From: Castanea sativa
Taxonomy: Eukaryota; Streptophyta; Magnoliopsida; Fagales; Fagaceae
DNA: 64,000 nt
Assembly: GCF_040712315.1 (NCBI RefSeq)
Contig: NC_134015.1
Location: forward strand, 20,833,614-20,897,613
Direction: 5' to 3'
Under the pieces are notes generated by a model. The model had not been told where the DNA came from. It saw only the letters and a list, made by a program, of their open reading frames with translations, and searched no databases. A program made the position numbers and the translations under genes. Position 1 is the stretch's first letter. Every line of letters starts with the position of its first letter. This document shows, one piece after another, positions 33,545 to 45,657 of the stretch.

Positions 33545-36047
33545 TCAATTCTCTAGAGTCCTATGGTAAACACCAATTTGACAAGGACTTTGAGTAACTT
33601 CTCTAGGCTCTAGCTCAACTTTATCTTCAAAAAGTTGTATTTTATCAATTGTTGTGAGCTGGTCTTTCCTTGAATGCTCTCCTATGCTCTTAAGATTTTT
33701 ATCTTTGATTTTCTTTGGCAATGTTGCTCTTCTTCCAACTACCATGAAGATGCTTCATCAAATATCACATTTCTTGAGGTATAACAATGACCATTCGTTG
33801 GATTATAACACCTCTAACCTTTCCTTTGGCTATCGTAGCCCACAAAGATACAACGAACTGCCTACTTATCAAACTTACTACGTAGATGACCAGGCACAAA
33901 TACATAGCAAATACAGACAAAGACTCGAAAATGACTTACTGTTGGTTTGGTGTTCCATGGCTTTTGAAAAGGCGAGACAAACCCAACTCTTGCTTGTGGA
34001 AGTCTATTGATCACATGAGCTGTTGTCTTCATATACTCTGCCCAAAATCTACCTAGCACATTTTTCGCGTGCAACATGCTTCGGCAAGTCTCTACAAGAT
34101 GTCTATTCTTCCTTTTAGCTACACCATTTTGTTGTGGAGTGCTTGGACAAGTAAATTGTCGTTGTGTGTTGCACTCTTGTAGATACTTTCAAAATTCATC
34201 TGAAGTATACTCTCCCCCATTATCCGTACGTAGCATTTTATCTTTCTAGCAACTTCTTTTTCCACTTTCATCTGAAACTCTTTAAATTTTGATAAAGTCT
34301 CATATTTTTATTTTATAAAGAAAACCCGTGCGTACCTTGAAAAATCTTCAATGAATGTCACCATATAATGCATCCCACCGATAGACGCCTACTTTATAGG
34401 TACGAAGACATCTAAATGGATAAACTCTAGCGGCTCCTTTGCTTTAAACTTTGACTCCTGATATGGCAGTTGATGTGCCTTCCCTTATTGGCACCCAGTA
34501 CAAACTATGTCTTCTTAACACTCCAATTGAAGTAGGCCCTTGAGCATAGACTTGCGCATCATCACCTTCAATTTATGGTAGCTAATGTGCCCCAACCTTG
34601 CATGCTAAAGACCTGCAATTTCATTCTTCCAAGTTTTATCCACATAGGCTGATTCGGCTGACATCACATACATAGAGTCCATTCGTTTGGCTTCCATGGT
34701 TGGTGTAACAATAACTATTAGCTCTTTGTACATCTCAACATATTCAGGACCAAACAAAAGTCTTACCTTCATCTGCTAGTTGCGTGACTGAAAGCAGATT
34801 TTTATTCACTCCAGGCACATGATATACCTTCTTTAAAGGTACTTGCTTATCATTGCTGCTATGAGGGGTGATTACCATCTCACCAATGTGTGCTATTGGC
34901 AGTCTTGTATTATCAGCTATTACTACCACCTTCCCTCCTTTATACTTGGACACGTTTTGCAATTTTTCCTTGTCGCTAGTCATATGATTTGCATATCCCA
35001 AATTGATAATCTAATACTTTTTGTAGTTTGTTTGATTGTGATTAGCCACTGCAAGTGCCATCTCTTCGTCTCCTTCCACGATGGAGGCTGCTAATTTCTC
35101 TTCTTCTTCTAAAGGCTTTGTAACTACAAGAGACGCTTCAATTGCCCAGTCTCCTTCACTATCATCTTCTAGGTCGCTGGACATTGCTATATTTCCTTGA
35201 GCTGTTCTTTACTTAAATCGACAGTCTTGAGCAAAGTGGCCCATTTTTCCACACTAGAAACACTTGACATTATGATTTTTGCAACCCATGGATCGCCGAT
35301 CAATATTATCGCATCTTCCTTGAGCTCCTCGATCTTGAGAGCTCTTTTCATCTTCTCTATCTTCATCATTTCTATTCTTTTAACTTACATTAAATCTTTT
35401 CTTGGGTCAATCTTTATATTGATCACTAAAGAGTGCCTCCTCTTCACTCTTTAGTGAGACCTTAGCTATTTGCTTGACCAATGCTTCTTGGTCAGCTAGC
35501 AAATTTTCCAATTCTACTAATGATGGTTGGATAGGCCAACCTTGAATGGCATCTACGAAACTTCTATATTTGGGTCTCAACCCATGAATGATTATCCTTC
35601 TTATTCTTAATTAGAAACATTTGATGCAAGATCGATTTTAGAGATTTTGCAACATAGAGACTTTACCTTGGTGAAGTATTGTGTGATCGTCATGTCTCGT
35701 CATGCCACTAACATTAACTTGTCCTCAAGCAATTGTAACTTCACATTATTCTTCTTTGAAAATAGTGTCAAAAAGGTGTCCCACGCTGCTTTTGGTGTGT
35801 CTACATGCCTGATGTGCTCCAGCATCTCTTCCTCGATGCTTGTCTTGATTGCAAACAAACCCTTCTCGGCTTTAATCTTTCACTTTTGCTAAGTTTCGGC
35901 ATTCTCAGGAGGTGTGGTTTCACCACCAGCCACAATCTCCCACAAATCTTGCCCCTGTCGCAAGTAGAATTCCATGCAAGTTGACCATGTGTTGTAATTC
36001 TGGTTATTGAACCTTTTAATGCTACCAATAGCTTGGAGGTCCGCCAT
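33545..36047 (-). pseudogene. Ty1/copia gag-pol remnant without RT and RNase H
   Basis: Minus-strand order: gag from ATG at 36047 (MADLQAIGSIKRFNNQNYNT, then WEIVAGG) with a UBN2-like continuation (KTSIEEEMLEHIRHVDTPKA); a CCHC knuckle near 35270-35215 (CFKCGKMGHFAQDC); GAG-pre-integrase (GVNKNLLSVTQLADEG near 34780, preceded by a protease-like DNGCANHMT-type segment); integrase core fragments to 34000 (HAKNVLGRFWAEYMKTTAHV, then INRLPQ); and the post-integrase linker (FRVFVCICYVFVPGHLRSKF). Frames change many times. Sequence then goes directly to the polypurine tract, so the whole RT-RNase H region is deleted. Confidence 0.85.
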
Positions 36048-36189
36048 CACAACTTGATGAAATCTTTCACACCACCAAATAAGTTTGGTCCCAGACCACA
36101 AGCTTCACAGTCCCAAACTATACACAAGCAAAATGAACACCTCCCAAAATACTGTCTTAGACACCATAAATACGGTCCTTGACCACCTT

Positions 36190-36201
36190 GCTTTGATACC
36201 A
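36190..36201 (-). other. tRNA-Met primer-binding site
   Basis: On the element strand TGGTATCAAAGC, one mismatch from the TGGTATCAGAGC used by copia elements (initiator tRNA-Met), five bases from the 5' LTR. Confidence 0.85.
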
Positions 36202-36206
36202 AATTT

Positions 36207-36870
36207 TTAAACAAAAGAGGACAACAGTGCTGAAGAGAACAAAATTTATTTGACAATATTGGCAAGTTGACAGTACACTTTTACAAAGACACAAGTCACA
36301 CTTGCTTAGACACACACGACAGTTTATTTTTGCCTTTGCACTTCTCCACTTATTTACCTTTTACACGACATACATCAACTCACATAAATATACCTGCACA
36401 CACCTAGACACTACACACTAGCTCTTGACTTTCTTTTCTTCACTTCACCTTACACCACTTCACACTTCACGACATAGGCACCATCACTCCTATTTATACT
36501 AGATTAAGGTCGGTTTAACTCATCGACTTTGGACTTCTAGTCCATTCTTTACCAATAGTAAAAGCTGATCTTCACCAAGGTTCTAGATATTTTTATAAAC
36601 TTGTGGCTGAAAGTTATTTCTTCTAGGAAGTATCTAGAGAAAGATAGGAAATATCTTGGAGATAATACTAGATAGAGAGAGAAGGAAATTTAATAGAATC
36701 AACGAGAGATTTCTAGAGGCAAGAGAGGCGGTGTTGATTTCTAACACTCCCCCTCAACACTGACTCTCTCTCAATTTTTCCTTGATCGTCATCTTCTATT
36801 AGTGCTGCATTTGTATACTTGGGATCAGACTTTCGTTGTCTTGACGACCTTTTGAGTTGTGGCTGTGGAC
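36207..36870 (-). mobile_element. 5' LTR of the Ty1/copia element
   Basis: Same sequence as 32709-33521 without the MITE. The element-strand promoter/R region lies near 36500-36480 (TATTTATACTAGATT on the plus strand is shared). No 5-bp duplication is evident when the two outer flanks are compared, so an outer edge may be rearranged. Confidence 0.8.
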
Positions 36871-37663
36871 TTTGAGGGAAAATATTTTTATTTCTTCTTA
36901 TTCATTTAAATTAAGGTTTGTGAAGGGGAAAGCAAGGGAGGGAGATTATTTTTCACTCCCTTAAATACATGCATATTAGGCATTCCTTACACAATCATAT
37001 AGAATTATCCAAGCTTGTAAAAGATTAAGTTAGAACTTAGAACTTTGAAAAATCACTTAGCAAGCAAGGGAGCCATAACTTTATTGGGTGTAAGCATGGT
37101 TAATGACATTATGACCAACACATTCCATAATGGAATGAAATGTTGAATGCATCCCAGAGGCCACATGGTACATTAGTTGATGCATTTTAGTGCATTCAAC
37201 GTTTCATTCCTTGTACCAATGTGGAAATCAAGCATACTACATTACCAAACAATTTCTTGAGGGTGTGCCCACGAGATACACCAAGCAAGGATTCTTAAGA
37301 AAGAAAGAAAGAAAAAGATAAATCAAGCAAGCATACTATAAAGTTTCAATAATTGTTTTTATTTTTAATAATGGGTGGATCGCATGTGCACATGCTAATA
37401 CTAGTACTACTTTTCCTAAAACTCGAGACTTTTTTCTTTCTTTGGGTTAAAACCTAAAACTCAAGTCTTGTTTTGGAAATAAATAATAAGCTAAAGATAC
37501 ATTAGTTATTTAAAATTTGAACTTTATTAAAAATTGTTATATAATGATTGACACGTAATTAATTGTTGATAGGATAAAATATTATTTTCTTCTCTACACT
37601 TTATTGAGAGTTAGTTTTTTCGTCTTTAAACCATTGAAGATGTTTTTCTTTCTACTTTTAAAC

Positions 37664-37714
<51 letters not shown>

Positions 37715-38858
37715 TCATCCCAAAAAACTATTAAAATTTTTTTCCCACTTTTTCTGGTCTCTAAATTATCTCCTAAATTATTGAAAAAAACCACTTTATA
37801 AAATTAAGGACAATGGCTACAAGCCTACAACAACCACTAAATATATTAATATGTTTACATAACTGCTATATTGTATGCTCCTTATGTTCTTTATACATAT
37901 GTCAAATTTTTTGTCAATTGGATGTTATTTATTATTCGACCCATAAACTTATTTTTTATCCATAAATTTAGATTACAAAAATTTGAAATTTAAGCGTTAA
38001 TTGATGATATAATTATTAATCTTTGATTTTCAAAAAAAATTTGTAAACATAAAATTGATAGAAGATATAAGAAAAAAAATGTTATCCAATGATGGATTTT
38101 TAAAATATCTTTTTTTTTTTTGTTGAGAAAGGATTTTTAAAAATTCACATCTAATAAAAAAATATTAAATAAAGTTGTAGCAAAACTTTATCCTATAATT
38201 AAATTAAGTATAAAAAAAGGAAATTGGAACCCCGGCCCCCACTCCTTCCACGCCTTGATTGTGTCCTACACTCTCAATGCCGATCACGAAGCAGCTGTAT
38301 GCATTGCCACCATTTCTGTTTTTTGTTGATAATACTTGTTTACAGATATTGTTAATAATGATATATTGTGATTGCAATTTGGGCCACACATTGTAGTGAC
38401 AAATTTGGAGTGCTGGTAGCAACTATTGTTCTTATTATTATTGTGATTAGGCTAAAATTCGATTTAGTCTCTTGACTTTTGCTTCGATTTTTTTTTTCAA
38501 TTGTCAAATTAGTTACTAAGTTGTGTTTTTTTGTCAAATTAGTATCTCACTTTGTAAATTTGAGTCAATATGGTACTTCATTCCAAATATGTTGGTAAAC
38601 GAGGCCGTTTAAACATTCTATGTTTATAATTTAAAATTTAATTGAAAAAATTCATAAAATGTGTTATTTAATTGATATTGTTGCTTGATGAGTATTTATT
38701 ATATAAAAAAAAGTGTTAATGGCTTCATTTGTTAACAGATTTTGGAAGACTAGATTGACTTATTTTGATAAAGTGAGGAACTAAATTAATAAAATTAAAC
38801 CTTAAGGATTGGTTTGACAATTGAAGTAAAAGTCAAGAGACTTAATTGATTTTTAACC

Positions 38859-38895
<37 letters not shown>

Positions 38896-38973
38896 TATTA
38901 TTTATAACTATGGTTTGTTGATGTTGTTGTTGTTTTATTTGAAAATTGAATTTTTGTTGTTCCATGAATGCAG
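36871..38973. other. AT-rich intergenic DNA with a foldback and a MITE relative
   Basis: A hairpin pairs GGAATGAAATGTTGAATGCA (37132-37151) with TGCATTCAACGTTTCATTCC (37191-37210). About 37880-38170 resembles the MITEs at 24850-26012 (GTCAATTGGATGTTATTTAT). A/T-rich simple sequence lies at 37668-37715 and (TTA)n at about 38863-38902. No gene was seen. Confidence 0.5.
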
Positions 38974-39459
38974 ATGCAATCGCTGAGGAGGGAGTTGAGT
39001 GCGGGTGTTCGTCCACTACACGAAACGTTTGTGGCGCTGATTCGGTTGTTCGGTTCTAAAGGTCATGCAACTAGAGGTTTAGAAATTCTTGCAGCGATGG
39101 AGAAGTTAAACTACGACATTCGCCAGGCGTGGCTGGTTCTTGTTGGCATAAAATTTAATGTTGTTTTTTTTTTTTTTGGTTACTAATATCTATTCAGTTG
39201 AATTTGAATATTATCTGAGTTGAAGTGCATCTTGTGAGCAGAGGAGCTTGTTAGGAACAGGTATTTGGAAGATGCAAAAAAAGTGTTTTTGAGGGGAGCC
39301 AAAGGTGGGCTGAGGGCTACTGATGAAATTTATGATCTTATAATTGAGGAAGACTGTAAAGCTGGGGATCATTCTAATGCATTGGATATTGCCTATGAAA
39401 TGGAGGCAGCTGGGCGGATGGCAACCACTTTTCATTTCAATTGTTTGCTCAGTGTACAG
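38974..39459 (+). pseudogene. PTAC3: two-exon fragment of a PTAC3-like plastid PPR/SAP protein
   Basis: Exon 1 (38974-39145, after a TGCAG acceptor) encodes MQSLRRELSAGVRPLHETFV then ALIRLFGSKGHATRGLEILA and ends LVLV. Exon 2 (39242-39459) encodes EELVRNRYLEDAKKVFLRGA, then YDLIIEEDCKAGDHSNALDI, and MATTFHFNCLLSVQ before a GTGAAC donor. I recognise this as PTAC3, a PPR-containing component of the plastid-encoded RNA polymerase complex. The phase-1 intron between them has a GC donor (G|GCATAA) rather than GT. No upstream exons (transit peptide, SAP domain) or downstream exons were found within the window, so it is an isolated fragment; both exons remain open. Confidence 0.7.
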
Positions 39460-40143
39460 GTGAACCTCTCTCAATGTTGCTTATGGCGTTGTTTTATGTT
39501 CTATTGTTTAGCTACTTTCTTTTTTTTCCTTCTCCCCTCTCTAAGAAACAAGCCTAAATTTATGACACCCGGGTTTTCAATCAGAACTTGGCAATGAGTG
39601 TGCTTGTTTGTAAGTGCTTTAGGATGCTGCGAATTTGTATGTTTTGGTAGGAACTTTAGGATAAAGAAATTTGGTAAAATGTTAGGATAGGATAGTTCTT
39701 ATTTGATTTTGATATTGACCTTCACATGATAATGCTACCCACTAATGTATCACTGGTAAAAAAAAAGGAAGAAGATTGAACGTGAGCTGTGAATTGGAGA
39801 AATCTCTAATGTCTTAATGCTACCCACATTCTTCAATGTTGATTTTTCTACTTCTTGATTAAATTTAGAGGATAAATATTGAATACTCAAAAATCAAAAC
39901 TTAAGGCACTATAGAATTTACTATGACAGGTATGAAGTTCTAAAAGTGGAAGTCAAAATCCTTCTTGAGAAACATAATTTGCCGAATTTCAACTTTAAAA
40001 TTAGTGAAATGTTTAACTTATCCATCCCATGAATATCATTATTAAATTTAAAAAGAATGTTTCAAACATTTAATAGTTCAATTTTATTATATGATATAGC
40101 TTCTGTAATACAAATTGAAATTGATAATAATCATAAATAGTTG
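39460..40143. other. intron-like remainder downstream of the PTAC3 fragment
   Basis: Begins with the exon-2 donor and runs through AT-rich DNA without a further PTAC3 exon. It probably represents captured or residual intron plus unrelated sequence. Confidence 0.4.
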
Positions 40144-40677
40144 TGATGCGGACAAGAAAGAGCTCAAGAAAAAAGAAGATTAAATATATAAAGATTCAAG
40201 AATTGTAGTCTAGTTTTGATGTCCGACATTCTTAGTACCTTTGATAGGTTATTTTATTTATTATTGAGTCTTTTAGGTTGGGATTGGTTCTAATTTAGTT
40301 GACTAGAATAAGGGCAATTTGGTAATTTCTAGATTTTTAAAGAAATGGGCTGTCCTAGAGGCCCATGACTCTTATTTTATGTTTTGAGTCCTTTGGTTTA
40401 GAAGTTATTAAGTTGTCTTGTTTGTTATTAGTATTCCTATTGATTCTAGGAATAGGTTATTTAGAGTCCCAACCCTTCTAGGAAAGGGATTTACAATAGC
40501 CTCTATGTAAAGGTTAACAATAGCCTCTATGTAAAGGCTCTATTGTCGTCAATGTTATAGGCATAGAGATTGATTAATTAAATTCCAGCCGCTTATTTAA
40601 AGCCTTGAGGGTGTGATTGCCTTTCTCCTGTCCATTTCAGTTGATCATTTTTTTTTTCCATTTAAATCCTACATACA
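40144..40677 (-). mobile_element. LTR copy P of a TGATG...CATCA family
   Basis: Starts TGATGCGGACAAGAAAGAGC and shares long blocks in inverse orientation with 41328-41964 and 53852-54450 (TTGAGGGTGTGATTGCCTT; GCCCATGACTCTTATTTTAT). The far end reads CCTACATAC, a degenerate CATCA. No internal region is attached. Confidence 0.55.
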
Positions 40678-40942
40678 AGGAAAACTAACATATTTTCTTG
40701 AAAAATTTATTATTATTTATAAGTTTCTTGGAATTCCATCTCAACATTCTCGTTGAAACAACTATGATAATATATAGTTGCTGTTTCCTGTGCTGTGAAA
40801 TATCTTTGGAGAAAAACTGTTTTGAATGCTTTCCTATGTTTCCCAAATTCGAAACAACTTTTTTTTTTTAATTGAGATGCAGCTGATATTGGTGAAATAT
40901 GAATTCCACATGCACTTGGCCATGGCTCTTTTGACATTGTTC

Positions 40943-41167
40943 CGAGTCCAAATCTTCTGTCCCACTTTTCCTGTTCCACTCTATACTCCACCAATAAAAA
41001 CTTACCACGTATTCACCTAATTAATTAAATACTACTATTAATTAATAACAGTAGCATTTAATAAGTCAATAATGATAATATTTAATTAATTAGGTGAACA
41101 CGTGGCAAGTTTTTATTGGTGGAGTATAGAGTGGAGCAGGAAAAGTGGGACAGAGGATTTGGACTCG
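40943..41167. mobile_element. 225-bp foldback MITE
   Basis: Arms CGAGTCCAAATCTTCTGTCC onward and, read backwards from the right, CGAGTCCAAATCCTCTGTCC onward pair for about 90 bp, through CCACCAATAAAAACTT and TTCACCTAATTAATTAAATA, with a short AT loop. Flanks share TTGTTC. The small frames on both strands here are shadows of the arms. Confidence 0.85.
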
Positions 41168-41327
41168 TTTGTTCCTGTATCTTTAGTCAAAACACCCAAA
41201 CACCATGTTCTGCCATCAATTCTTTGTTTTATATCAATAAAACTTATTACTTATCAAAAAAGATTCTTTGTTTATAGTGTGCCCCCTTGACCTACTTCCA
41301 AGTCAAATGGCATCAGAACTTGACACG

Positions 41328-41964
41328 TGATGTAGGTTTTTTAAGATTCAGCTCTAAATTAGGTTCTTAATGAGACCTTGAACGTTTCTTGAATAAGGAT
41401 TGGTGTTAAAGGGCTTAGGTAAAAAAAATATCAATTCTTAAATATGTTGATGGTTGTTTTGTGTCAAAAATAGTGAGTTGAACATGAAATAAGATAGATA
41501 AAACACTAGGCAATCATACCTAGGTTCCTAAGCAATCACACTTAGGTAGGAGAAGGCAATCACACCCTCAAACAATAAAATAAGCTGCTGAGATTTTATT
41601 AGAATAATCTTACTATCAATAACCTATTCATAGATTGAACAGGTTTACTAATAACTTTCAAAAAGGACTTAAGAATTTCTAAACCGAATTGGAAAATGAC
41701 TCAAAGCATAAAGTAAGAGTCATGGGCCTTGGGTACAGCCAAGGACAGACAGCCCATTGCAGTTTTTTGGAAATTACCAAATTTCCCTAATTCTAGTGAA
41801 ACTGAGTTAAAATTGATCCAACATCTTTCTATCCTAAGAAACTCAATAACAACTAAAGTAACCTATGAAAGGTGCCAAAAGTCCCACATCGAGACTAGAC
41901 CACAAATCTTGAATCTTTTTGTATTTAATATTTTTTTTCCTTGAAATCTTTCTTGTCTGCATCA
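41328..41964 (-). mobile_element. solo LTR copy Q with ACA(C/T)G duplication
   Basis: Bounded by TGATGTAGGTTTTTTAAGAT and CTTGTCTGCATCA on the plus strand, with ACACG before and ACATG after. Inverted relative to copy P. No coding region. Confidence 0.7.
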
Positions 41965-41969
41965 ACATG

Positions 41970-42639
41970 TTCCAATAAAACAAAAACCAAACATTCCAAA
42001 CACCTTTTATGTAACCAAGCACTTAACTACTTAATTTCATGCAGCCAAGGAGATCTTCTCCTCTTTTTTTTTTCTTTTTTTTTTTCAATGCCCAAGGCGT
42101 TTGTTAAATTCGCCACATAAATCTAAGTAAAAAATCTCAAAAAAACAAGATTGGGTGAACTATCATCGAAAATGCTTTAACATTCAAATTAAAAAAAATT
42201 TTAAAATTGATTGGAATTGGATGATCAAGGACAAATCCTTTGCTCCAGTATGTTAAGAATCAGTAGAAGACGATCACAGCTATATTGTCGTTTCATCATC
42301 ATCATTGGAAAATTACAGCTATATTTTTTATTAGAAGATTTCAAAGTTTAAATTAAAGCAAATTACAAACTTGGTCTATAGCTTGAGAATTGTTCAATCT
42401 ATTCAGGGTAAAAATAAAACACTAGTGGTGAATTAATCATTTAAAGATTTCCTTCAAAAGGATGAAACAAGATAAAGAAATATAAAGAATTTCATAAAAT
42501 TAAAGACAAAACTCAGCTGACCTAGGAACCAAACATTCCTAGAACAACAACAACCAATTACATCATCAAGCATACAAAATCTTCAAACCCCCAAATGAAC
42601 CACAACCTGCTGCCGCCAAATTTTGTTGCCATTTACCAT
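41970..42639. other. unassigned DNA left of the PMD gene
   Basis: AT-rich, without splice-bounded exons. If the PMD gene belongs to a Mutator-type element, its left terminus should lie here or shortly after, but no inverted repeat can be tested because the right end is outside the window. Confidence 0.4.
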
Positions 42640-43051
42640 TAGATATCTAACATTTTCGTTAGTTGTCACTGTGCAAAAGAGTGTAGGAAACTAGCATCTC
42701 GAGTTTTATAAACTCGAGATCCAAGAAAAAATTGAGCTTTTAAAACTCGATTTGAGTGTTTCGCAATACCATTACGTGGACAAATTTTCCACGTGTAGCC
42801 ATGTAGAAATCGAGTTTATAAGACTCGAAATCTACACACGCCCATTTCAAACCCCTCGCTGAAACAATCACACTCTCTCAACCTCACTCAAACACTCACA
42901 CTCTCTCAATCTCTCAAACGCTCTCTCCGAAACACTCTCACTCAAAATTCAAACACTTTCACCCTCAACCCCTCGGCGTTCAACGGAAAAATCCCTCACC
43001 CTCAAACGGTCTCCTCTTTCCTCACAACCGGCTTCAGGCGATCCTTCAAGA
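42640..43051 (+). promoter_or_regulatory. promoter and leader exon of the PMD gene
   Basis: Holds palindromic CTCGAG-type blocks (ATCTCGAGTTTTATAAACTC then GAGAT; TTAAAACTCGATTT; ATCGAGTTTATAAGACTCGA) and then a CT/CA-rich leader (42840-43020) ending AAGA|GTATGT, a consensus donor at 43052. The same TCGAG/ACTCGA theme returns in the tandem array at 60545-61335 near the transposase, which ties the two ends together. Transcription start is not directly visible. Confidence 0.5.
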
Positions 43052-43779
43052 GTATGTTTTTGAGCTTTTTAAATAATTATTCCATTTGGGTTTTGCCAAG
43101 TGTTTGTGTTTGATAATGTCTGTTGTTAGTGCTTTAGTTTTTCTTGTTAGTGTAAGATTTAAGTTAGACGAATTTGGTTTGTTACTTGTTGTATGATTTG
43201 GGTTGCTGGCATATTCATCAAAAGAGATGCTGAGTCAGATGAAGAATGCGGATTAAGAATATGGAATGGAGTAGAAAGGTTGTCTTTGTGGGATTATAGT
43301 ATAGATGATTTGACCAATATTTTAGAACCCAACACAGTTGGTTTTCTGCGGACGATCTATAAACTGCTATAATAGGACTTGCAGTCATTCTCCAGAAAAT
43401 AAACGGGCCGAGAAAATCATTGGCATGAAGCACCAAAGACTAATGCTTTCAAGTGTAGAACTAATTCCATACTGTATAAAAAAATTCCCTACTTTCAAGT
43501 GATATGGATGCAAATTTTTTCACAAAAATTTCAGAAATGCTGAAATTTTTTTTGTCTTTAGCATTGTTGTTACTTTTATGGTACACCCATCACAACTTGC
43601 CATCTTAGAAGCTGTGAAATTTGTTTTGTCATTAGACTTGCTCATTCTGTATCATCTCAACCAATTTCAAGAGCTCACAAATGCCAAACCTTTGCCTCAA
43701 AGATTCCTTTTTTTCAATAGATTTAGAATTTGTGCATTTCCCATCTCCATCCCACTCAATTTTGTGAAATGATCTTGTA

Positions 43780-44157
43780 TATGTGTGGGGTACAATGGGT
43801 CATGCCTAGATGGGGTGGCAGATATGTTCAATTGCTGGAAGGGACGTTTTGGCAGGCATTGTCATGCAGGCATATGGAATGTCATCCCTTTATGCATTAT
43901 GCGGTGTATTTGGAGAGTACGGCACATAGTTTCATCTTTGTGAGGAAACAGTTGTAGAGTAGAAGATATTGCCATTGAAGAACTTATTAGACTGCTTAGC
44001 AGCTCGTCACTGTCTTTCTTTTTCTAACCTGTTTGAATTTCTTGATATTTTTATTAACTTGATTTTGGCATATCTTTTGTATGGTTCTGACTACATGGGT
44101 TGTGCCCCTTTATGCTTTTAAAGAATTTCGTTTACTTATTAAACAAAAAAAAAAAAA
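43780..44157 (+). pseudogene. LINE 3' end (post-RT region) with poly(A)
   Basis: In one frame GVADMFNCWKGRFGRHCHAG, then IWNVIPLCIMRCIWRVR is recognisable as the conserved C-terminal region after the zf-RVT domain of plant L1-like LINEs. It is interrupted by a stop soon after. The usual 3' UTR phrase (CTTTTAAAGAATTTCGTTTA) and an A-tail (44145-44157) follow. It lies inside the leader intron of the PMD gene. Sequence 43200-43450 could be an older part of the same insertion but is not recognisable. Confidence 0.7.
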
Positions 44158-44376
44158 GCAGCATCAAGCTCAAACTGTCAACAGTGAGGCAAGAATCACT
44201 TAGTTCACGAGATTAACTATCCCATCAAGAAAGTTTAGGAGAAGGATTGATATGTATCATTATTAAAAACAAACTTTCTATTCTAGTTACATCTTTATGG
44301 ACAATGTCATAGAAAATATACAGATATTACATAGACTTGGAAAAGCCTCATGCTTAAGGCAGAAAGAAAAAAGTAC

Positions 44377-44839
44377 CTCACTCAATGCTTCACTTGGGTG
44401 TGGAGCATATGCTTCCCTGTCAGAAACGGCTTTTCGCTGGCGCTTCCCTCTACCAAGAGCTGCTTCCTCCTCCATTTGATATTTTTCCCACCTACAAAAC
44501 ACATTAAAATATATCAGACTTTTCAAGATAACAGTCTATTACTTCTAGTCACTATTTGAAAATCCAATGTCTTCCATGAGTAGAAGCTAAATTGTAGACA
44601 GATTAGGGTTAATGGCACATTCAGGCACAACTACATGACTTCAAATTACAGCTGCAAACTAACCACCCCAATCATGAATAACACTTCAAAACAGAACTCC
44701 CACTACTAAGCTAATGCCAAACCTTATTTTGTTCTACGGAAAATTTAAAGAAAAAAAATTGTGAATTATTTTGTGCTTTTGAGTTTTGATACCTTATGAG
44801 GACATCGCTTTGTTTTGCATCAATATCAGAGTGACTACC
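44377..44839 (-). pseudogene. two-exon fragment of a PICKLE-related CHD3 chromatin remodeller
   Basis: Minus strand. Exon a (44839-44793): GSHSDIDAKQSDVLI plus two bases, bounded by TTGCAG and a GTATC donor. Exon b (44491-44377): WEKYQMEEEAALGRGKRQRK, then AVSDREAYAPHPSEALSE, bounded by TTTGTAG and GTACTT. The phases agree (phase 2 to 2, giving Arg). The EEEAALGRGKRQRKAVS...YAPHPSE block is the conserved region C-terminal to the helicase in plant CHR4/PKR1-type CHD3 proteins. Chromo, PHD and SNF2 domains are absent. It sits antisense inside the first intron of the PMD gene, so it arrived as a DNA-level fragment with its intron. Confidence 0.75.
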
Positions 44840-45657
44840 CTGCAAGCAAATAAGAGATGCTATAAGCCATATAGAACATGTTTTTGGAAGCACCAATTTA
44901 TATGAAACTTATGGGGAAAAAATCATAGAAAATGCACATATGGTAGCTTGATTTTCAAGTCTAGCACTTTGCTCTGAAAACATTTCATTTCAGAAATGTG
45001 ACTGTAATGATCTTAAGCTAATTTCATCTTGGGCATCTAGAAACAAATGGTAAGACGACCATTCTTGGTCAACTTATTTCCAAGATATGATAGTGATACT
45101 ATAAGCATTGTCTATAATTTTATAACACATTTAGCATCTTCAACCTACCCAAATTGACATTAAAAATATTAAAATGACATTAAAACTCAACTTCCCCCTA
45201 TCCACAAAATCAAATTGGTGTATTTGTATCAATTATATACTAGGCAAGATAATTCTAACTACTCTTTAAGTTTAACAGACAACATCTGTTAGACTGTCAC
45301 ACTGCTGTCTTCAGAAGATTAAACAAATCTTTTTGGATTTAAACTTTACCTTAACAATTTGACAATCACCTTAATCTATTTAGTTCATCATGTTGAGCTT
45401 GGTTTTCCGGTATACAGATGGGTGCATTGGTGTCATAAAACAGAGTTTGAGTTTCAAGGGCATCATAACATCAAAACATATTTCAATTATAAGTATCCAA
45501 AAACTCTTGTTTTAGCATTCCCATTTAAATCATTCCTCCCTTTGTCCCAACTAGTTTTTTCTGTATTCCATTTTGAGATGTTGCAATATATAGTCTTATT
45601 TTGAATGGGGATCTATCTCATGTTTAGTCACATTTTGAGTATCTAAATGTTTGCAGT

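Noticed and set aside
40826..41290. Two plus-strand frames near 40.8-41.3 kb and one minus-strand frame
   Set aside because: They are arms of the 225-bp foldback MITE read in different frames.
43218..43436. 72-residue minus-strand frame and a possible plus-strand coding stretch
   Set aside because: No recognisable family and no splice borders; perhaps older LINE sequence, not supportable as a gene.
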